Shown here piece by piece: positions 54,014 through 63,139 of a stretch of 64,000 bases of DNA. The number at the start of each line of letters is the position of its first letter. The first letter of the stretch is position 1. A program made the translations under genes and the position numbers. Source of the DNA: Crocosphaera sp. Lineage in GTDB: Bacteria; Cyanobacteriota; Cyanobacteriia; Cyanobacteriales; Microcystaceae. The stretch is from contig NZ_JASJEB010000020.1 of assembly GCF_030064895.1 (NCBI RefSeq), positions 1 to 64,000 on the forward strand, given 5' to 3'. The notes under the pieces were generated by a model. The model did no database searches. It was not told where the DNA came from and worked only from the letters and a program-made list of their open reading frames with translations.

Positions 54014-54706
54014 TTAATGAATAAAAGGGGCAAAAAAATTTAATAAAGCATAACGATGACGAGATTGTATCCAGATTTTACCAATACCTTTAAAATGGCA
54101 AAATAGATTATGTTCTCCTACGGTTCCTATATGTACCCCCGACACCGACAAATTTTGAAGCTGTTTAATTTCATAGTTTAGTGTATCTTCAAAAGCCACT
54201 AAATAACTGAGATTAATAATATAGTTTCCTTTAACTGAAATTTCCTGAATATTACCATAATAATTTAACCATAAGTCTCCCGTTCCCAAAAGATGTAAAA
54301 AAAAGGAATCCCGTTCACTAATTGGCTTAATATTGGGAGACGATATCACTCTCAATTGAACTTTTTCACTACAAGCCAAAAAAGAAAATATTTGAGTAAT
54401 TATTCCCGATTCTCCATCTAAATAATGATGTTGTATAGAACCAAGAACATCAGGAATTAAATAAACACTACCAGGTAACTTAGGAGCGGTTATTTCATGA
54501 ATAGTTAAATTAGAAGTCAGAGAAAAATTAAGGTTTAAATCTAAAGAATCATTCATAACAGCTTTACCGATTTGAATAGAAGCATCTCTAATATTCAAGG
54601 CAGATATTTTAACAAAAGCCTTGTCTGAAGACTTTAATTTAATCATTAAATATGCAGAATCAGGGTCGTTATTAATTTGATATTCAAGGTGTTGATTAGT
54701 TGACAT
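54014..54706 (-). CDS. AIM24-family protein
   Basis: This 230-residue beta-rich protein has the AIM24 pattern in its middle and end: GSVYLIPDVLGSIQHHYLDG, LHLLGTGDLWLNYYGNIQEI, YLVAFEDTLNYEIKQL and LFCHFKGIGKIWIQSR. AIM24 (TIGR00266) proteins occur across bacteria and in mitochondria; their role is obscure. It lies seven bases downstream of a second AIM24 gene, and the two are paralogues, probably co-transcribed. Positively conserved Gly and Asn positions are kept. Confidence 0.75.
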   Translation of the reverse strand: MSTNQHLEYQINNDPDSAYLMIKLKSSDKAFVKISALNIRDASIQIGKAVMNDSLDLNLNFSLTSNLTIHEITAPKLPGSVYLIPDVLGSIQHHYLDGESGIITQIFSFLACSEKVQLRVISSPNIKPISERDSFFLHLLGTGDLWLNYYGNIQEISVKGNYIINLSYLVAFEDTLNYEIKQLQNLSVSGVHIGTVGEHNLFCHFKGIGKIWIQSRHRYALLNFFAPFIH

Positions 54707-54713
54707 TTATTGT

Positions 54714-55376
54714 TTACTTAGATTTTAATTTCTTAGCGATTAAATAGCCCCAATTTTTTCCCTGATGGGTTTGACAGTATAACTTGCCCTCTCCCCTAAA
54801 TTTTATGAAGATTTTGGGTTTTTGCCACCATTTTTCCTTAAGTTCTTTAACTTCATATTTTAGACTATTTTCAAAAGCAACTAAATGCTCAACCTTTACC
54901 CAATACTCTTCTTCAACTTCAATCAAATAAATTGCACCTAACCCATTGAGTAAGACTTCACCTTTTCCTGTCAGACTTAATAAAGTTAAAGTCTGATTTT
55001 CAGAGGGAAATTTAATTTCTGGAATACCAAAAAATAAAGTCATGGTGCCATCGCAGGCCAAATAAGCAGAGGCAACAACCACAAGTTTATACTTTTTAAT
55101 GCTATGAACGACAATATTCCCAATCATAGCAGAAGCCAACAAAACCTCATTTGTATCGTTTAAACCGCAAAATTCTGTTAAAAACAGGGATTCTGTGGCA
55201 ATTATCTTTGTATTAGATGATTTGCCCTTAGCTGAACTTCGACGGAAGCTAGTACTGATACTCACATTGCCACGCATAGCTACCAAAGTTCCTGCTTGAG
55301 TTATCAATGTTTGATCATTTTTCAAGAGAATACGAGCTATGGAACTTTCTCGCTCATTAATAATTTTAACTTTCAT
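54714..55376 (-). CDS. AIM24-family protein, paralogue
   Basis: From the ATG at 55376 (MKVKIINERESSIARILLKN) the protein has 220 residues. It holds the opening of the AIM24 fold (DQTLITQAGTLVAMRGNVSI), FFGIPEIKFPSENQTLTLLS, LTGKGEVLLNGLGAIYLIEV, HLVAFENSLKYEVKEL and FRGEGKLYCQTH. The downstream paralogue has the same closing motifs but a more diverged N-terminus. An upstream start at 55415 would add a Phe/Cys-rich stretch that I think is not translated. Confidence 0.8.
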   Translation of the reverse strand: MKVKIINERESSIARILLKNDQTLITQAGTLVAMRGNVSISTSFRRSSAKGKSSNTKIIATESLFLTEFCGLNDTNEVLLASAMIGNIVVHSIKKYKLVVVASAYLACDGTMTLFFGIPEIKFPSENQTLTLLSLTGKGEVLLNGLGAIYLIEVEEEYWVKVEHLVAFENSLKYEVKELKEKWWQKPKIFIKFRGEGKLYCQTHQGKNWGYLIAKKLKSK

Positions 55377-55480
55377 GTTGAACAGGGGAAGGGAAAAACA
55401 GAAGCAGAAGAACAAAGCTATAATTAAACGGAAAAAATTATTTAAAATTATTTCAGTGTTGATAGCGATGGCAAAATGAC

Positions 55481-55861
55481 ATGAACATACTACACATAAT
55501 CAAAGTTGTTGGCGGAGTCAGTCTCATTGGCCTGGGAACCAGCATGGTATTAACAAACCCTGGACAGATAGATTACGAAAGTTATGCAACCGATACCCTC
55601 AGCAGCTATTTAAAGCAAGAACTGTGTTCACAAGCATCGGGAGGGTTAGGCAGTTTTCTCGCTAGTCATTGCAAAACCCTTGTTGATACTGGAAAACCTC
55701 ACATGAAGCGGGTTATCGCTAATAAAACCATTCGCCAAAACTACTTGTTATTTAGTGTTTATGAAACAGAACTGCTTTTGCCCTCTCCAGTTCCCAATTA
55801 CGAATTTGGAACCATCGGGGTATTTCAGCAATTTTACACCTATCAAGCTGATAAATTTTAG
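55481..55861 (+). CDS. DUF4359 protein
   Basis: This 126-residue protein has an N-terminal membrane or signal helix (IIKVVGGVSLIGLGTSMVLT). DUF4359 features follow: NPGQIDYESYATDTLSSYLK and two cysteines (ELCSQASGG; SHCKTLVDTG), then NYLLFSVYETELLLPSPVPN and FGTIGVFQQFYTY. It is found in cyanobacteria and has no known function. It ends six bases before scpA, which suggests co-transcription. It is probably anchored and faces the periplasm or lumen. Confidence 0.8.
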   Translation: MNILHIIKVVGGVSLIGLGTSMVLTNPGQIDYESYATDTLSSYLKQELCSQASGGLGSFLASHCKTLVDTGKPHMKRVIANKTIRQNYLLFSVYETELLLPSPVPNYEFGTIGVFQQFYTYQADKF

Positions 55862-55867
55862 TAAACC

Positions 55868-56671
55868 ATGACTAACAGCCCCACCCCTATTTTAAACCCA
55901 ATCAAAACCAATCAGGCCACAGAAGTTATCGAAACCCTGATTAATTTAGCCCAACAGGGAGAAATCGATCCTTGGGACGTTCAAGTAATTGATGTTATCG
56001 ATCGCTTTTTGCAAGAATTAGGCATCAACGACTATGGAGATAACATTTACGAACAAGCCACTTTACCCAAGTCAGGACAAGCTTTTTTATGGGCATCGAT
56101 GCTAGTCCGTTTCAAAGCCGATTCTTTAGAACAACTAGAAAGCGACCAGAGTGAGCCAGAATTACCTTGCGACCCAGAAGAAATGACGGAAGAGGGACAT
56201 AGACAGTTCCGTATTTCCGACCTAGAAAAACATCTTCGTCGTAGAACTGCCGCCCGTCCTCCTCGTCAACGTCGTGTTACCCTGCAAGAGTTAATCACTC
56301 ATATCGAAGAAATTGCCGAAGAAATAGAAACAGCAGGGCCCCCTCGTCGTCGCAAAGCAACCCCTAAACCCCATTCCCAACGAGAAGCCATGAAAATGGT
56401 GACTCAATTGGCACACCAGGAAAATTTAACGGAATTAGCCCAACAATTAGAAGTTTTTTTCGCCCAACAGTGGCCAAATTCACCCGAAATAGAACGAAAA
56501 CTAGATTTAGACGACTTATTACACCAATGGCATCAACTTAACCCTCCCCACGACGACCATAAACAAGATCGAGTTGGGGTCTTTTGGGCTTTATTACTCC
56601 TCTCCTCTCAATCCAAAGTCGAATTATCTCAAGAGGAATTTTATCAAGACCTCACCATTCAAGTGCTTTGA
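55868..56671 (+). CDS. scpA: Segregation and condensation protein A
   Basis: ScpA is the kleisin that links SMC heads and ScpB in chromosome condensation. The 267 residues show the N-terminal SMC-neck-binding helices (IETLINLAQQGEIDPWDVQV; IDVIDRFLQELGINDYGDNI; SGQAFLWASMLVRFKADSLE), an acidic middle and the C-terminal winged helix (VGVFWALLLLSSQSKVELSQ; EEFYQDLTIQVL). The middle contains a basic, Arg-rich insert (RRRTAARPPRQRRV), common in cyanobacterial ScpA. It starts six bases after the DUF4359 gene. Confidence 0.92.
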   Translation: MTNSPTPILNPIKTNQATEVIETLINLAQQGEIDPWDVQVIDVIDRFLQELGINDYGDNIYEQATLPKSGQAFLWASMLVRFKADSLEQLESDQSEPELPCDPEEMTEEGHRQFRISDLEKHLRRRTAARPPRQRRVTLQELITHIEEIAEEIETAGPPRRRKATPKPHSQREAMKMVTQLAHQENLTELAQQLEVFFAQQWPNSPEIERKLDLDDLLHQWHQLNPPHDDHKQDRVGVFWALLLLSSQSKVELSQEEFYQDLTIQVL

Positions 56672-56796
56672 GTTATATTATTGAACGATTAACCATTAAC
56701 TGATTTAAAATCGTTATCCGAATTTAGCAAAACTTAATGGTAAACTAAGCAGTGTCACCTTAAATACCTGTGGCGAAGATTGAGGAAAGATTATTA

Positions 56797-57960
56797 ATGA
56801 AAGCCATGATTCTGGCCGCTGGGAAAGGAACTCGCGTTCGTCCCATTACCCATACCATCCCTAAACCGTTAATTCCCATTTTGCAAAAGCCTGTGATGGA
56901 GTTTTTGCTAGAACTTTTGCGACAGCATGGTTTTGATGAAATAATGGTCAATGTTAGCCATCTGGCCGAAGAAATTGAAAGTTATTTCCGTGATGGCCAA
57001 AGATTTGGTGTTCAAATCGGCTATTCTTTTGAAGGGAAAATTGTTGATGGTGACTTGGTAGGTGAAGCGTTGGGATCAGCCGGTGGGTTAAAACGAATTC
57101 AAGATTTTAATCCCTTTTTTGATGATACCTTTATCGTTTTATGTGGTGATGCTCTTATCGATTTGGATTTAACTGCCGCCGTTAAATATCATAGGGAAAA
57201 AGGTGCGATCGCTACTATTGTCACAAAATCGGTTCCCAAAGAAGTAGTATCGAGTTATGGGGTAGTGGTAACCGATGAGGAGGGAAGAATTCAAACTTTC
57301 CAGGAAAAACCCTCTGTAGAAGAAGCCCTCAGCACTAATATTAATACAGGGATTTATATCTTTGAACCGGAAATTATTAATTATATTCCCCCCAATCAGA
57401 AATATGACATCGGTGGTGAATTATTCCCCATGTTAGTTGAAAAAGGTGCGCCGTTTTATGCGGTGAGTATGGATTTTGAATGGGTGGATATTGGGAAGGT
57501 TCCTGATTATTGGCACGCTGTTCGCGGTGTTTTAAAAAGAGACATCAAAAATGTGCAAATTCCTGGAATTGAGGTTAAACCAGGAATTTATACGGGGTTA
57601 AACGTGGCAGTTAATTGGGATAAGGTTAATATTCAAGGGCCTGTTTATATTGGTGGAATGACTCATATCGAAGATGGGGCGACTATTATTGGCCCTAGTA
57701 TGATTGGCCCCAATTGTCTGGTTTGTAGCGGCGCAACGGTGGATAATAGCGTCATTTTTGAATATTCTCGTCTTGGTCCAGGGGTGCGTTTAGTGGATAA
57801 ATTGGTCTTTGGACGCTACTGTGTGGATAAAACAGGGGCGGCCATTGATGTACAGCAAGCGGCCTTAGATTGGTTAATTACTGATTCTCGTCAAATCTTC
57901 CCCGATGATAGCCAAATACCACAACAGGCGATCGCAGAATTACTTAATCAAAACCAGTGA
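56797..57960 (+). CDS. NDP-sugar synthase (nucleotidyltransferase with beta-helix domain)
   Basis: The 387 residues open with MKAMILAAGKGTRVRPITHT and PKPLIPILQKPVMEF, the nucleotide-binding signature of sugar-1-phosphate nucleotidyltransferases. VLCGDALIDLDL carries the metal-binding Asp, and WVDIGKVPDYW closes the catalytic domain. From about 255 a left-handed beta-helix follows (VNIQGPVYIGGMTHIEDGAT; IGPNCLVCSGATVDNSV). The product is GDP-mannose or a similar NDP-sugar; I cannot decide the base or sugar. The ATG at 56797 has GAGGAAAG upstream; a GTG at 56770 would add nine residues. A terminator-like hairpin follows. Confidence 0.88.
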   Translation: MKAMILAAGKGTRVRPITHTIPKPLIPILQKPVMEFLLELLRQHGFDEIMVNVSHLAEEIESYFRDGQRFGVQIGYSFEGKIVDGDLVGEALGSAGGLKRIQDFNPFFDDTFIVLCGDALIDLDLTAAVKYHREKGAIATIVTKSVPKEVVSSYGVVVTDEEGRIQTFQEKPSVEEALSTNINTGIYIFEPEIINYIPPNQKYDIGGELFPMLVEKGAPFYAVSMDFEWVDIGKVPDYWHAVRGVLKRDIKNVQIPGIEVKPGIYTGLNVAVNWDKVNIQGPVYIGGMTHIEDGATIIGPSMIGPNCLVCSGATVDNSVIFEYSRLGPGVRLVDKLVFGRYCVDKTGAAIDVQQAALDWLITDSRQIFPDDSQIPQQAIAELLNQNQ

Positions 57961-57965
57961 CCTGG

Positions 57966-58002
57966 GTTCGGAGTTTGGAGTTCGGAGTTCGGAGTTCGGA
58001 GT
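57966..58002. repeat. GTTCGGA heptamer repeat
   Basis: About five consecutive GTT(C/T)GGA units follow the NDP-sugar synthase stop. They belong to the same short-repeat class as those at 39616 and 62.5 kb. Confidence 0.85.
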
Positions 58003-58005
58003 CAA

Positions 58006-58034
58006 ATGATTTTCTCCTGAAAAATCATCTTTTT
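58006..58034 (+). terminator. Terminator of the NDP-sugar synthase gene
   Basis: ATGATTTT (58006-58013) pairs with AAAATCAT (58021-58028) over 7 bases and is followed by CTTTTTTG. The stem is AT-rich, but the T-run is clear. Confidence 0.65.
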
Positions 58035-58049
58035 TGCAGTCAGGGGTGA

Positions 58050-59291
58050 TCATGAGTTAAAACACTTATTAACTAAACAATTAGCAATTCTTTGTGCTGC
58101 CCCTGGTTTTCCCAGGCGTTTTTGTCCATTCTTGGCAATGTTTTCTAATTTTTTGGGATCTTTTATTAATTGAGTTAAGGAATCTCCCACTTGTTGAGGT
58201 GTATCTACTAAAGTCACGGAACACCCTAAAAGACGAGTTTGATTTTGAGCAAATTTTTTAGTAAACTGGGGACCGTTTCCAGGGAAGCTAATCACGGGTT
58301 TACCTAACCCCACAAATTGTTCTGTAGCTGTCCCGGCCATGGCAATACCAACATGGGACAATTGTAAACAAGTTTGATAAGCTTGTTGAGTAAGAATTAA
58401 GGAAGTTTCACCCTGAGTGAATAAAATAGCTTGAGGATCTGAAATTGATAAATTGTAAGTATTTTTTGCTTCTTTTTGCCAATTCTTATCTATCAAATCT
58501 TCTTGAAAAGGAATAGAATTAAAACTAGGGGTAATAGCTGCTAAAAATAATAGCGATCGCTGAGAAAAAACTGCTTTGATACTATCAACAGCTTGCAGGA
58601 TTAATTGCCAATTATTTTGTGCTTCTGGCATCCTTGAACCTGGTAATAAAAGAATGATTAAAGTTTCAGTTTCCGATGGAAAAGTTAGGGATTTATTAAC
58701 CGAAAAATTATCCATCATGGGGTTGCCTAAGTCATAAACAGGAATAGAGAATTTCTCTAAAATTTGAGCAGTAAGGCTATCCCTGACAAAAACACCGCAA
58801 CAAGTCAAACGATTCATTAACCAACGTTCCCAAGGAAAATACATCGATCCTAGCCAACGTTCAAGAAAGGATGTAGAAGTCAACCACCGTGTTTCATCTC
58901 GTAGATAATATTCTGATTTCGCCGTTCCCACAAAAGCAAACTCACCACCACTTAACCAAGCAAATAATAGAGGAAGAATATCACCCACTGCTAATATTTT
59001 GCCCCCATTTTCTCCCCATCGTTTTATAGTTTTATATTGATGATAAGTTAGGTTTAATAATCCACCGTTAAAATCACGCCATAATTGATTAATATCTTGA
59101 TTAAACCCTCCAGATGGCATAGTTTTCACTGTACCAATGATAGGAATATTGGCTTTTTCGTAAGCATAACCTTTCCCAACTAAGGGTAAGGCAGAAATTT
59201 TAGTAATGTCGGGAAACTGTCTCAATTCTTGAGCAATAGATACTGCAATAACATCTTCTCCATGACCATTACTAATAACTAAAATTTCCAT
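58050..59291 (-). CDS. Lipid-A-disaccharide synthase-related glycosyltransferase
   Basis: This 413-residue protein belongs to the cyanobacterial LpxB-related family (TIGR03492 type). It begins MEILVISNGHGEDVIAVSIA, has the GT-B fold with LIILLLPGSRMPEAQNNWQL in the second half, and the donor-side SHVGIAMAGTATEQFVGLGK with PVISFPGNGPQF. The family is thought to act on a lipid-linked acceptor, but it is not true LpxB and no lipid A genes are adjacent. No membrane segment is seen, so it is probably peripheral. Function beyond glycosyltransfer is open. Confidence 0.82.
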   Translation of the reverse strand: MEILVISNGHGEDVIAVSIAQELRQFPDITKISALPLVGKGYAYEKANIPIIGTVKTMPSGGFNQDINQLWRDFNGGLLNLTYHQYKTIKRWGENGGKILAVGDILPLLFAWLSGGEFAFVGTAKSEYYLRDETRWLTSTSFLERWLGSMYFPWERWLMNRLTCCGVFVRDSLTAQILEKFSIPVYDLGNPMMDNFSVNKSLTFPSETETLIILLLPGSRMPEAQNNWQLILQAVDSIKAVFSQRSLLFLAAITPSFNSIPFQEDLIDKNWQKEAKNTYNLSISDPQAILFTQGETSLILTQQAYQTCLQLSHVGIAMAGTATEQFVGLGKPVISFPGNGPQFTKKFAQNQTRLLGCSVTLVDTPQQVGDSLTQLIKDPKKLENIAKNGQKRLGKPGAAQRIANCLVNKCFNS

Positions 59292-59329
59292 AATTTTAAC
59301 CTTATATTTTTATCTCGAAAATGTAATCA

Positions 59330-59701
59330 TTAAGAGTATAAATTTAAACTCTCAATGAAGGTAAAATCTTTCTTATTGAGTGTATATAATTCAATTTTGT
59401 GGACTATTGCAGTAGCAGCAATCAGAGCATCAGGAATAGTTAATTTATGACTTAAAGTATATTTTTGCATAAGTTTAATAAACTGTGTTGAGATTGCTTT
59501 ATCTATTGGCAGAATATGTAACTGTTTTAAGTTGGTGCTGATTCTATTTAATTCTTGTTTATTTAATGCTCCATAATACAACTCAGCTTCAGTAATTACA
59601 CTAATGGCTAAATTTCTGCTCCCTATATTACGCAATTGAGAAATAACCAATGGCTGATTTTTATAGAATTCAATAATGATATTTGTATCACACAAAATCA
59701 T
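59330..59701 (-). CDS. vapC: VapC-like PIN-domain toxin
   Basis: From the ATG at 59701 (MILCDTNIIIEFYKNQPLVI) the protein has 123 residues. The PIN acidic residues are present: the Asp in CDTNIII, the Glu in ISVITEAELYYG and the Asp in IPDALIAATAI, with a last Asp in LNKKDFTF. VapC toxins are ribonucleases, often cutting tRNA. The ATG overlaps the antitoxin gene by 4 bp; a start at 59719 (MERRKQ) would lie deeper inside it. The pair appears intact. Confidence 0.88.
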   Translation of the reverse strand: MILCDTNIIIEFYKNQPLVISQLRNIGSRNLAISVITEAELYYGALNKQELNRISTNLKQLHILPIDKAISTQFIKLMQKYTLSHKLTIPDALIAATAIVHKIELYTLNKKDFTFIESLNLYS

Positions 59702-59952
59702 TTGCTTTCTTCTCTCCAAACTTGTTTACGAAGCGAGTGAATATCAATCTCTCTGTTTTCCCAAATTCCTGCTAGAGAAAAGAAGTTTTCTTGTTCTAAT
59801 TTTTCCGTCGTTTGACCAGAAAAGACACTATTTTCTATTTGGCTTTCCTGTTGGTTTTTAAAGTCTATAAATTCAATAAATTTAAACACTTCTTGTTGTT
59901 CTTTCGGAGGAAGTTGCTTAATTTTTTCAATAGCTGCTTCTAGGGATAACAT
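59698..59952 (-). CDS. DUF2281-type antitoxin of the VapC pair
   Basis: The 84 residues open with LEAAIEKIKQLPPKEQQEVFKFIEFI, the DUF2281 helix pair, and then have a linker and the toxin-contacting tail FSLAGIWENREIDIHSLRKQ with VWREESK. It overlaps the toxin start as ATG/TAA. Compare the broken DUF2281-type gene at 42503-42727, which lacks a toxin. Confidence 0.82.
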   Translation of the reverse strand: MLSLEAAIEKIKQLPPKEQQEVFKFIEFIDFKNQQESQIENSVFSGQTTEKLEQENFFSLAGIWENREIDIHSLRKQVWREESK

Positions 59953-59998
59953 GGTATTTTCTCCTTAATTTAACTTAATTTTAGCTAATACTCTCAGA

Positions 59999-60664
59999 TT
60001 AACCCATCAAAAATTCTATCATCTGAAAATCCTCCAGAGAATCAATTTCTACCGCAGCTATTTCACTCATAACATAGAGAGATATTTTGCCGCCGAGTCG
60101 GTTTTTATTTTCTTTGAGTACCCAGGGTTTAAACACATAAATTGACCCATTTTCTACATATTGGGGGTTCATATCTTGACGACGGGGACGGTGACGATAA
60201 TCATAATTAATAGACTTAGCAACCCCATTCACTTCTTCCCAGAGAAAACGATGAGACGGAGAAACCGATACCAGAGAGTCCCCTTGCTCATTTTTTAGTT
60301 TAGCGATCGCTTGATCAATTTCGACACCGGTTCTAATAGGAGATGTACATTGTAAAAATACCAATAAGTCTGGATTAATATTTTGATCTTCTAATGCTTT
60401 TAGGCCATGAATTAAAGCAGACTCAGAGGAAGCCGTATCATTAGCAAACTCAGCCGGACGATTGATGATTTTTGCCCCATATTCAGCCGAAATATTAGCA
60501 ATTTCCGGATCATCCGTGGAAACATACACTTGATCAACCGAGGTAGACTCTTGAGCATCCTCGATAGAATAAGCAATTAAGGGTTTCCCTGCCAAAAGAC
60601 GAATATTTTTACGGGGAACCCCTTTTGAGCCTCCACGCGCCGGAATAATAGCAATAGTTGTCAT
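59999..60664 (-). CDS. CMP-sugar (acylneuraminate) cytidylyltransferase family protein
   Basis: The 221 residues start MTTIAIIPARGGSKGVPRKN, the cytidylyltransferase signature, followed by LAGKPLIAYSIEDAQ, VYVSTDDPEIANISAEYGA and VFLQCTSPIRTGVEIDQAI. YVENGSIYVFKPWVL and IDSLEDFQMIEFL complete the fold. It activates a nonulosonic acid or related sugar with CTP. With the NDP-sugar synthase and the LpxB-related gene nearby it suggests surface polysaccharide synthesis, though the genes are on different strands. The ATG at 60664 is preferred to 60694. Confidence 0.88.
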   Translation of the reverse strand: MTTIAIIPARGGSKGVPRKNIRLLAGKPLIAYSIEDAQESTSVDQVYVSTDDPEIANISAEYGAKIINRPAEFANDTASSESALIHGLKALEDQNINPDLLVFLQCTSPIRTGVEIDQAIAKLKNEQGDSLVSVSPSHRFLWEEVNGVAKSINYDYRHRPRRQDMNPQYVENGSIYVFKPWVLKENKNRLGGKISLYVMSEIAAVEIDSLEDFQMIEFLMG

Positions 60665-60733
60665 GGCTACACCTTTTTTGATCAATAATAACAACAGAGA
60701 AACACTTAATCATTTTATAGTCCTTAAGCTGTA

Positions 60734-62356
60734 ATGCTTACTACCAACGTTCCATCAAAAAAGAGAATGTCTGAAGAAACTTGTACAATAGCAGCGATCG
60801 ATATTGGCACTAATTCCATTCACATGGTAGTTGTGGAAATTGATAAAACCCTCCCTGCTTTTACCATTATTTCACGGGAAAAGGATACCGTCCGTTTAGG
60901 AGAGCGAGATCCCAAAACAGGTAACTTGAGCGAAGCGGCCATTAAGCGTTCCTTGGCTTCTTTACGAAGATGTAAAGACCTAGCAGATAGTTTCAACGTA
61001 GAATATATCATTGCCGCCGCCACCAGTGCCACCAGAGAAGCTCCCAATGGGTTAGACTTTATCTGGCAGGTACAAGCAGAAATAGGCATCACCATCAATT
61101 TAATTTCTGGGTATGAAGAAGCCCGTCGCATCTATTTAGGGGTGTTATCGGGGATGGATTTCCAGGAAAAACCCCACGTTATCATTGATATTGGCGGCGG
61201 TTCCACGGAAATTGTCCTTGCTGATTCCCAAGAACCCCGATTTTTAAGCAGTACGAAAGTAGGGGCAGTCCGTCTCACTAATGATTTTATCAGCACTGAT
61301 CCCATCGATAAAAAAGAATTAACCTATTTACAGGCTTATGTACGGGGAATGTTAGAGCGGCCTATCGATGAAGTTAAACGCAAACTTAAACCAGAAGAAA
61401 TACCCCAAGCAGTCGGCACATCAGGAACCATTGAAACGTTGGTAACTATCCATGCAATGCAAACTTTGGGAGAATTACCCAGTCCCTTACAAGGGTATCA
61501 AATGAGTCGTCAAGACCTCAAAGATATGGTCAAACAATTTGTTTCTTTGACCTACGAAGAACGGGTGAATATATCAGGAATGGCGGAAAAAAGGGCGGAA
61601 ATTATTGTTGCTGGTGCGGTTATTCTTTTAGAAGCAATGACTATGTTAGAGCTAGAAACTATTACTATTTGTGAAAGGGCATTAAGAGAGGGAATGATTG
61701 TTGATTGGATGTTAAATAATGGCTTAATCGAAAATAGATTAAGTTTTCAAACAGAAGTGCGTCAAAGAAGTGTTTATAAAATTGCTCGAAAATATAAAGT
61801 TGATCTTGGTTATGCTGAACGGGTTGCTACTTTTGCTGTTAGTTTATTTGATCAATTATCAGGTACGCTTCATAACTGGAAACAAAGAGAACGAGAATTA
61901 TTATGGTCAGCAGCTATTTTACATAATTGTGGGGTTTATATTAGTCATTCATCCCATCATAAACACTCTTATTATTTGATTCGTAATGCAGAATTATTAG
62001 GCTTTACAGAAATAGAAATTGAAACCATTGCCAATATTGCCCGTTATCACCGAAAAAGTACACCCAAGAAAAAACACACTGCTTACAGTAAATTACCGGA
62101 TAATTACCGTAAACAAGTTAAACAATTAAGTGCAATTTTACGCCTTGCTGTGGCTTTAGATCGTCGACAAATTGGAGCAATTAAAGACATTGATTGTAAG
62201 TACGATCAAGAATACAAAAAACTACATTTACATATTATTCCTTCTAATCCTAAAGATGATTGTTCCTTAGAATTATGGAATTTAGGTTATAAAAAAGTTG
62301 TTTTTGAAGACTTATATAATTTAAAAATTATGGCAACCCTAGAATCTAAAATATAG
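60734..62356 (+). CDS. ppx: Ppx/GppA phosphatase (exopolyphosphatase)
   Basis: The 540 residues carry the sugar-kinase-like ATPase fold: IAAIDIGTNSIHMVVVEI (phosphate 1), VIIDIGGGSTEIVLADS (phosphate 2) and GTSGTIETLV. A C-terminal HD-type helical domain (RELLWSAAILHNCGVYISHS; HHKHSYYLIRNAELLG) spans about 320-530. The enzyme degrades polyphosphate processively, or hydrolyses pppGpp. The two-domain length matches Ppx. An internal ATG at 60767 (MSEETCTIAAI) is an alternative start. It is divergent from the cytidylyltransferase gene. Confidence 0.92.
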   Translation: MLTTNVPSKKRMSEETCTIAAIDIGTNSIHMVVVEIDKTLPAFTIISREKDTVRLGERDPKTGNLSEAAIKRSLASLRRCKDLADSFNVEYIIAAATSATREAPNGLDFIWQVQAEIGITINLISGYEEARRIYLGVLSGMDFQEKPHVIIDIGGGSTEIVLADSQEPRFLSSTKVGAVRLTNDFISTDPIDKKELTYLQAYVRGMLERPIDEVKRKLKPEEIPQAVGTSGTIETLVTIHAMQTLGELPSPLQGYQMSRQDLKDMVKQFVSLTYEERVNISGMAEKRAEIIVAGAVILLEAMTMLELETITICERALREGMIVDWMLNNGLIENRLSFQTEVRQRSVYKIARKYKVDLGYAERVATFAVSLFDQLSGTLHNWKQRERELLWSAAILHNCGVYISHSSHHKHSYYLIRNAELLGFTEIEIETIANIARYHRKSTPKKKHTAYSKLPDNYRKQVKQLSAILRLAVALDRRQIGAIKDIDCKYDQEYKKLHLHIIPSNPKDDCSLELWNLGYKKVVFEDLYNLKIMATLESKI

Positions 62357-62402
62357 TTTTATCTAATCATAAAAGAATCTATGTTTGGGAGATAAATTTA
62401 CA

Positions 62403-63113
62403 ATGAAAATTCTCGATTCTAATCAATCATATACCTTTAGTAAAATTTTTGAATTGAAGGCAGAAGCGGATGAATTATAGCAGTCGCCAAAGCTATTAGG
62501 ACATTTTTCTGTTCCCTGTTCCCTGTTCCCTGTTCCCTTAAAATATAATTTATGTGTCCTAACTAGCCTGTCTATTGCTATAGTAGCTGATTTTGGTTAT
62601 ACTTTTTCTCGAAAAAGACTTAACTTACCTAAATATTCAGGACAGTTAGATAGACTAGAACAATTAAGCGATCGCATTACAGAAATTTTACCCAATGTAA
62701 GTCTGAGTACAGAAGCAGCTAGACGAGAAATTCTTATTTCTCCTGTGATTACTGATCTAGTTCACTATACTAATGCTCAACTAAGAATTGAATACTCTCT
62801 TAAAGTTTCTGAACAATTACAAGGCTATTTAGATTATTTTATTTATACCGATCGTTCCTTAATTATTATTGAAGCTAAAAAAGGAGATTTAGAATATGGT
62901 TTTAATCAACTAGCTGTGCAATTAATCGCCTTAAATCAGTGGAAAAATAATCAAAATAAAGCTAACATATTAGGGGCTGTAACCATTGGTAATATTTGGC
63001 AATTTGGTCAATTATTACCTCAGAAAAAACACCTCGAACAAGGACTAGAAACCTATCGAGTTCCTGAAGATTTAGAACTTTTAATGCGAATTTTAGTAAA
63101 GGCATTAAATTAA
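62403..63113 (+). pseudogene. PD-(D/E)XK nuclease-like gene split by a MITE
   Basis: The ATG at 62403 reads MKILDSNQSYTFSKIFELKA then EADEL, and then meets a TAG belonging to the inserted element. Beyond the element the same frame resumes at 62583 with VADFGYTFSRKRLNLPKYSG and runs to a stop at 63111. Joining the parts gives about 201 residues with a nuclease-like core: EQLQGYLDYFIYTDRSLIII, EAKKGDLEYGFNQLAVQLIAL (an Asp, then Glu-x-Lys). Such proteins resemble type I restriction or Uma2-like relatives; no partner is adjacent. A fragment from the ATG at 62745 may still be translated. Without the insert and one TA the frame is restored exactly, so the insertion is recent. Confidence 0.85.
62476..62582. 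mobile_element. 103-bp MITE with TA target duplication (IS630/Tc1-like)
   Basis: The element runs from 62478 to 62580, flanked by TA at 62476-62477 and 62581-62582. The left end TAGCAGTCGCCAAAGCTATT and the complement of the right end (TAGCAATAGACAGGCTAGTT) match imperfectly and both go on to AGGACA(C)AT. Inside are four TTCCCTG heptamers. TA duplication is the mark of the IS630/Tc1-mariner group, and a decayed IS630-type transposase lies 1.3 kb away. Confidence 0.82.
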
Positions 63114-63139
63114 AAAAGATGTTTTAATTAATCCATAAC

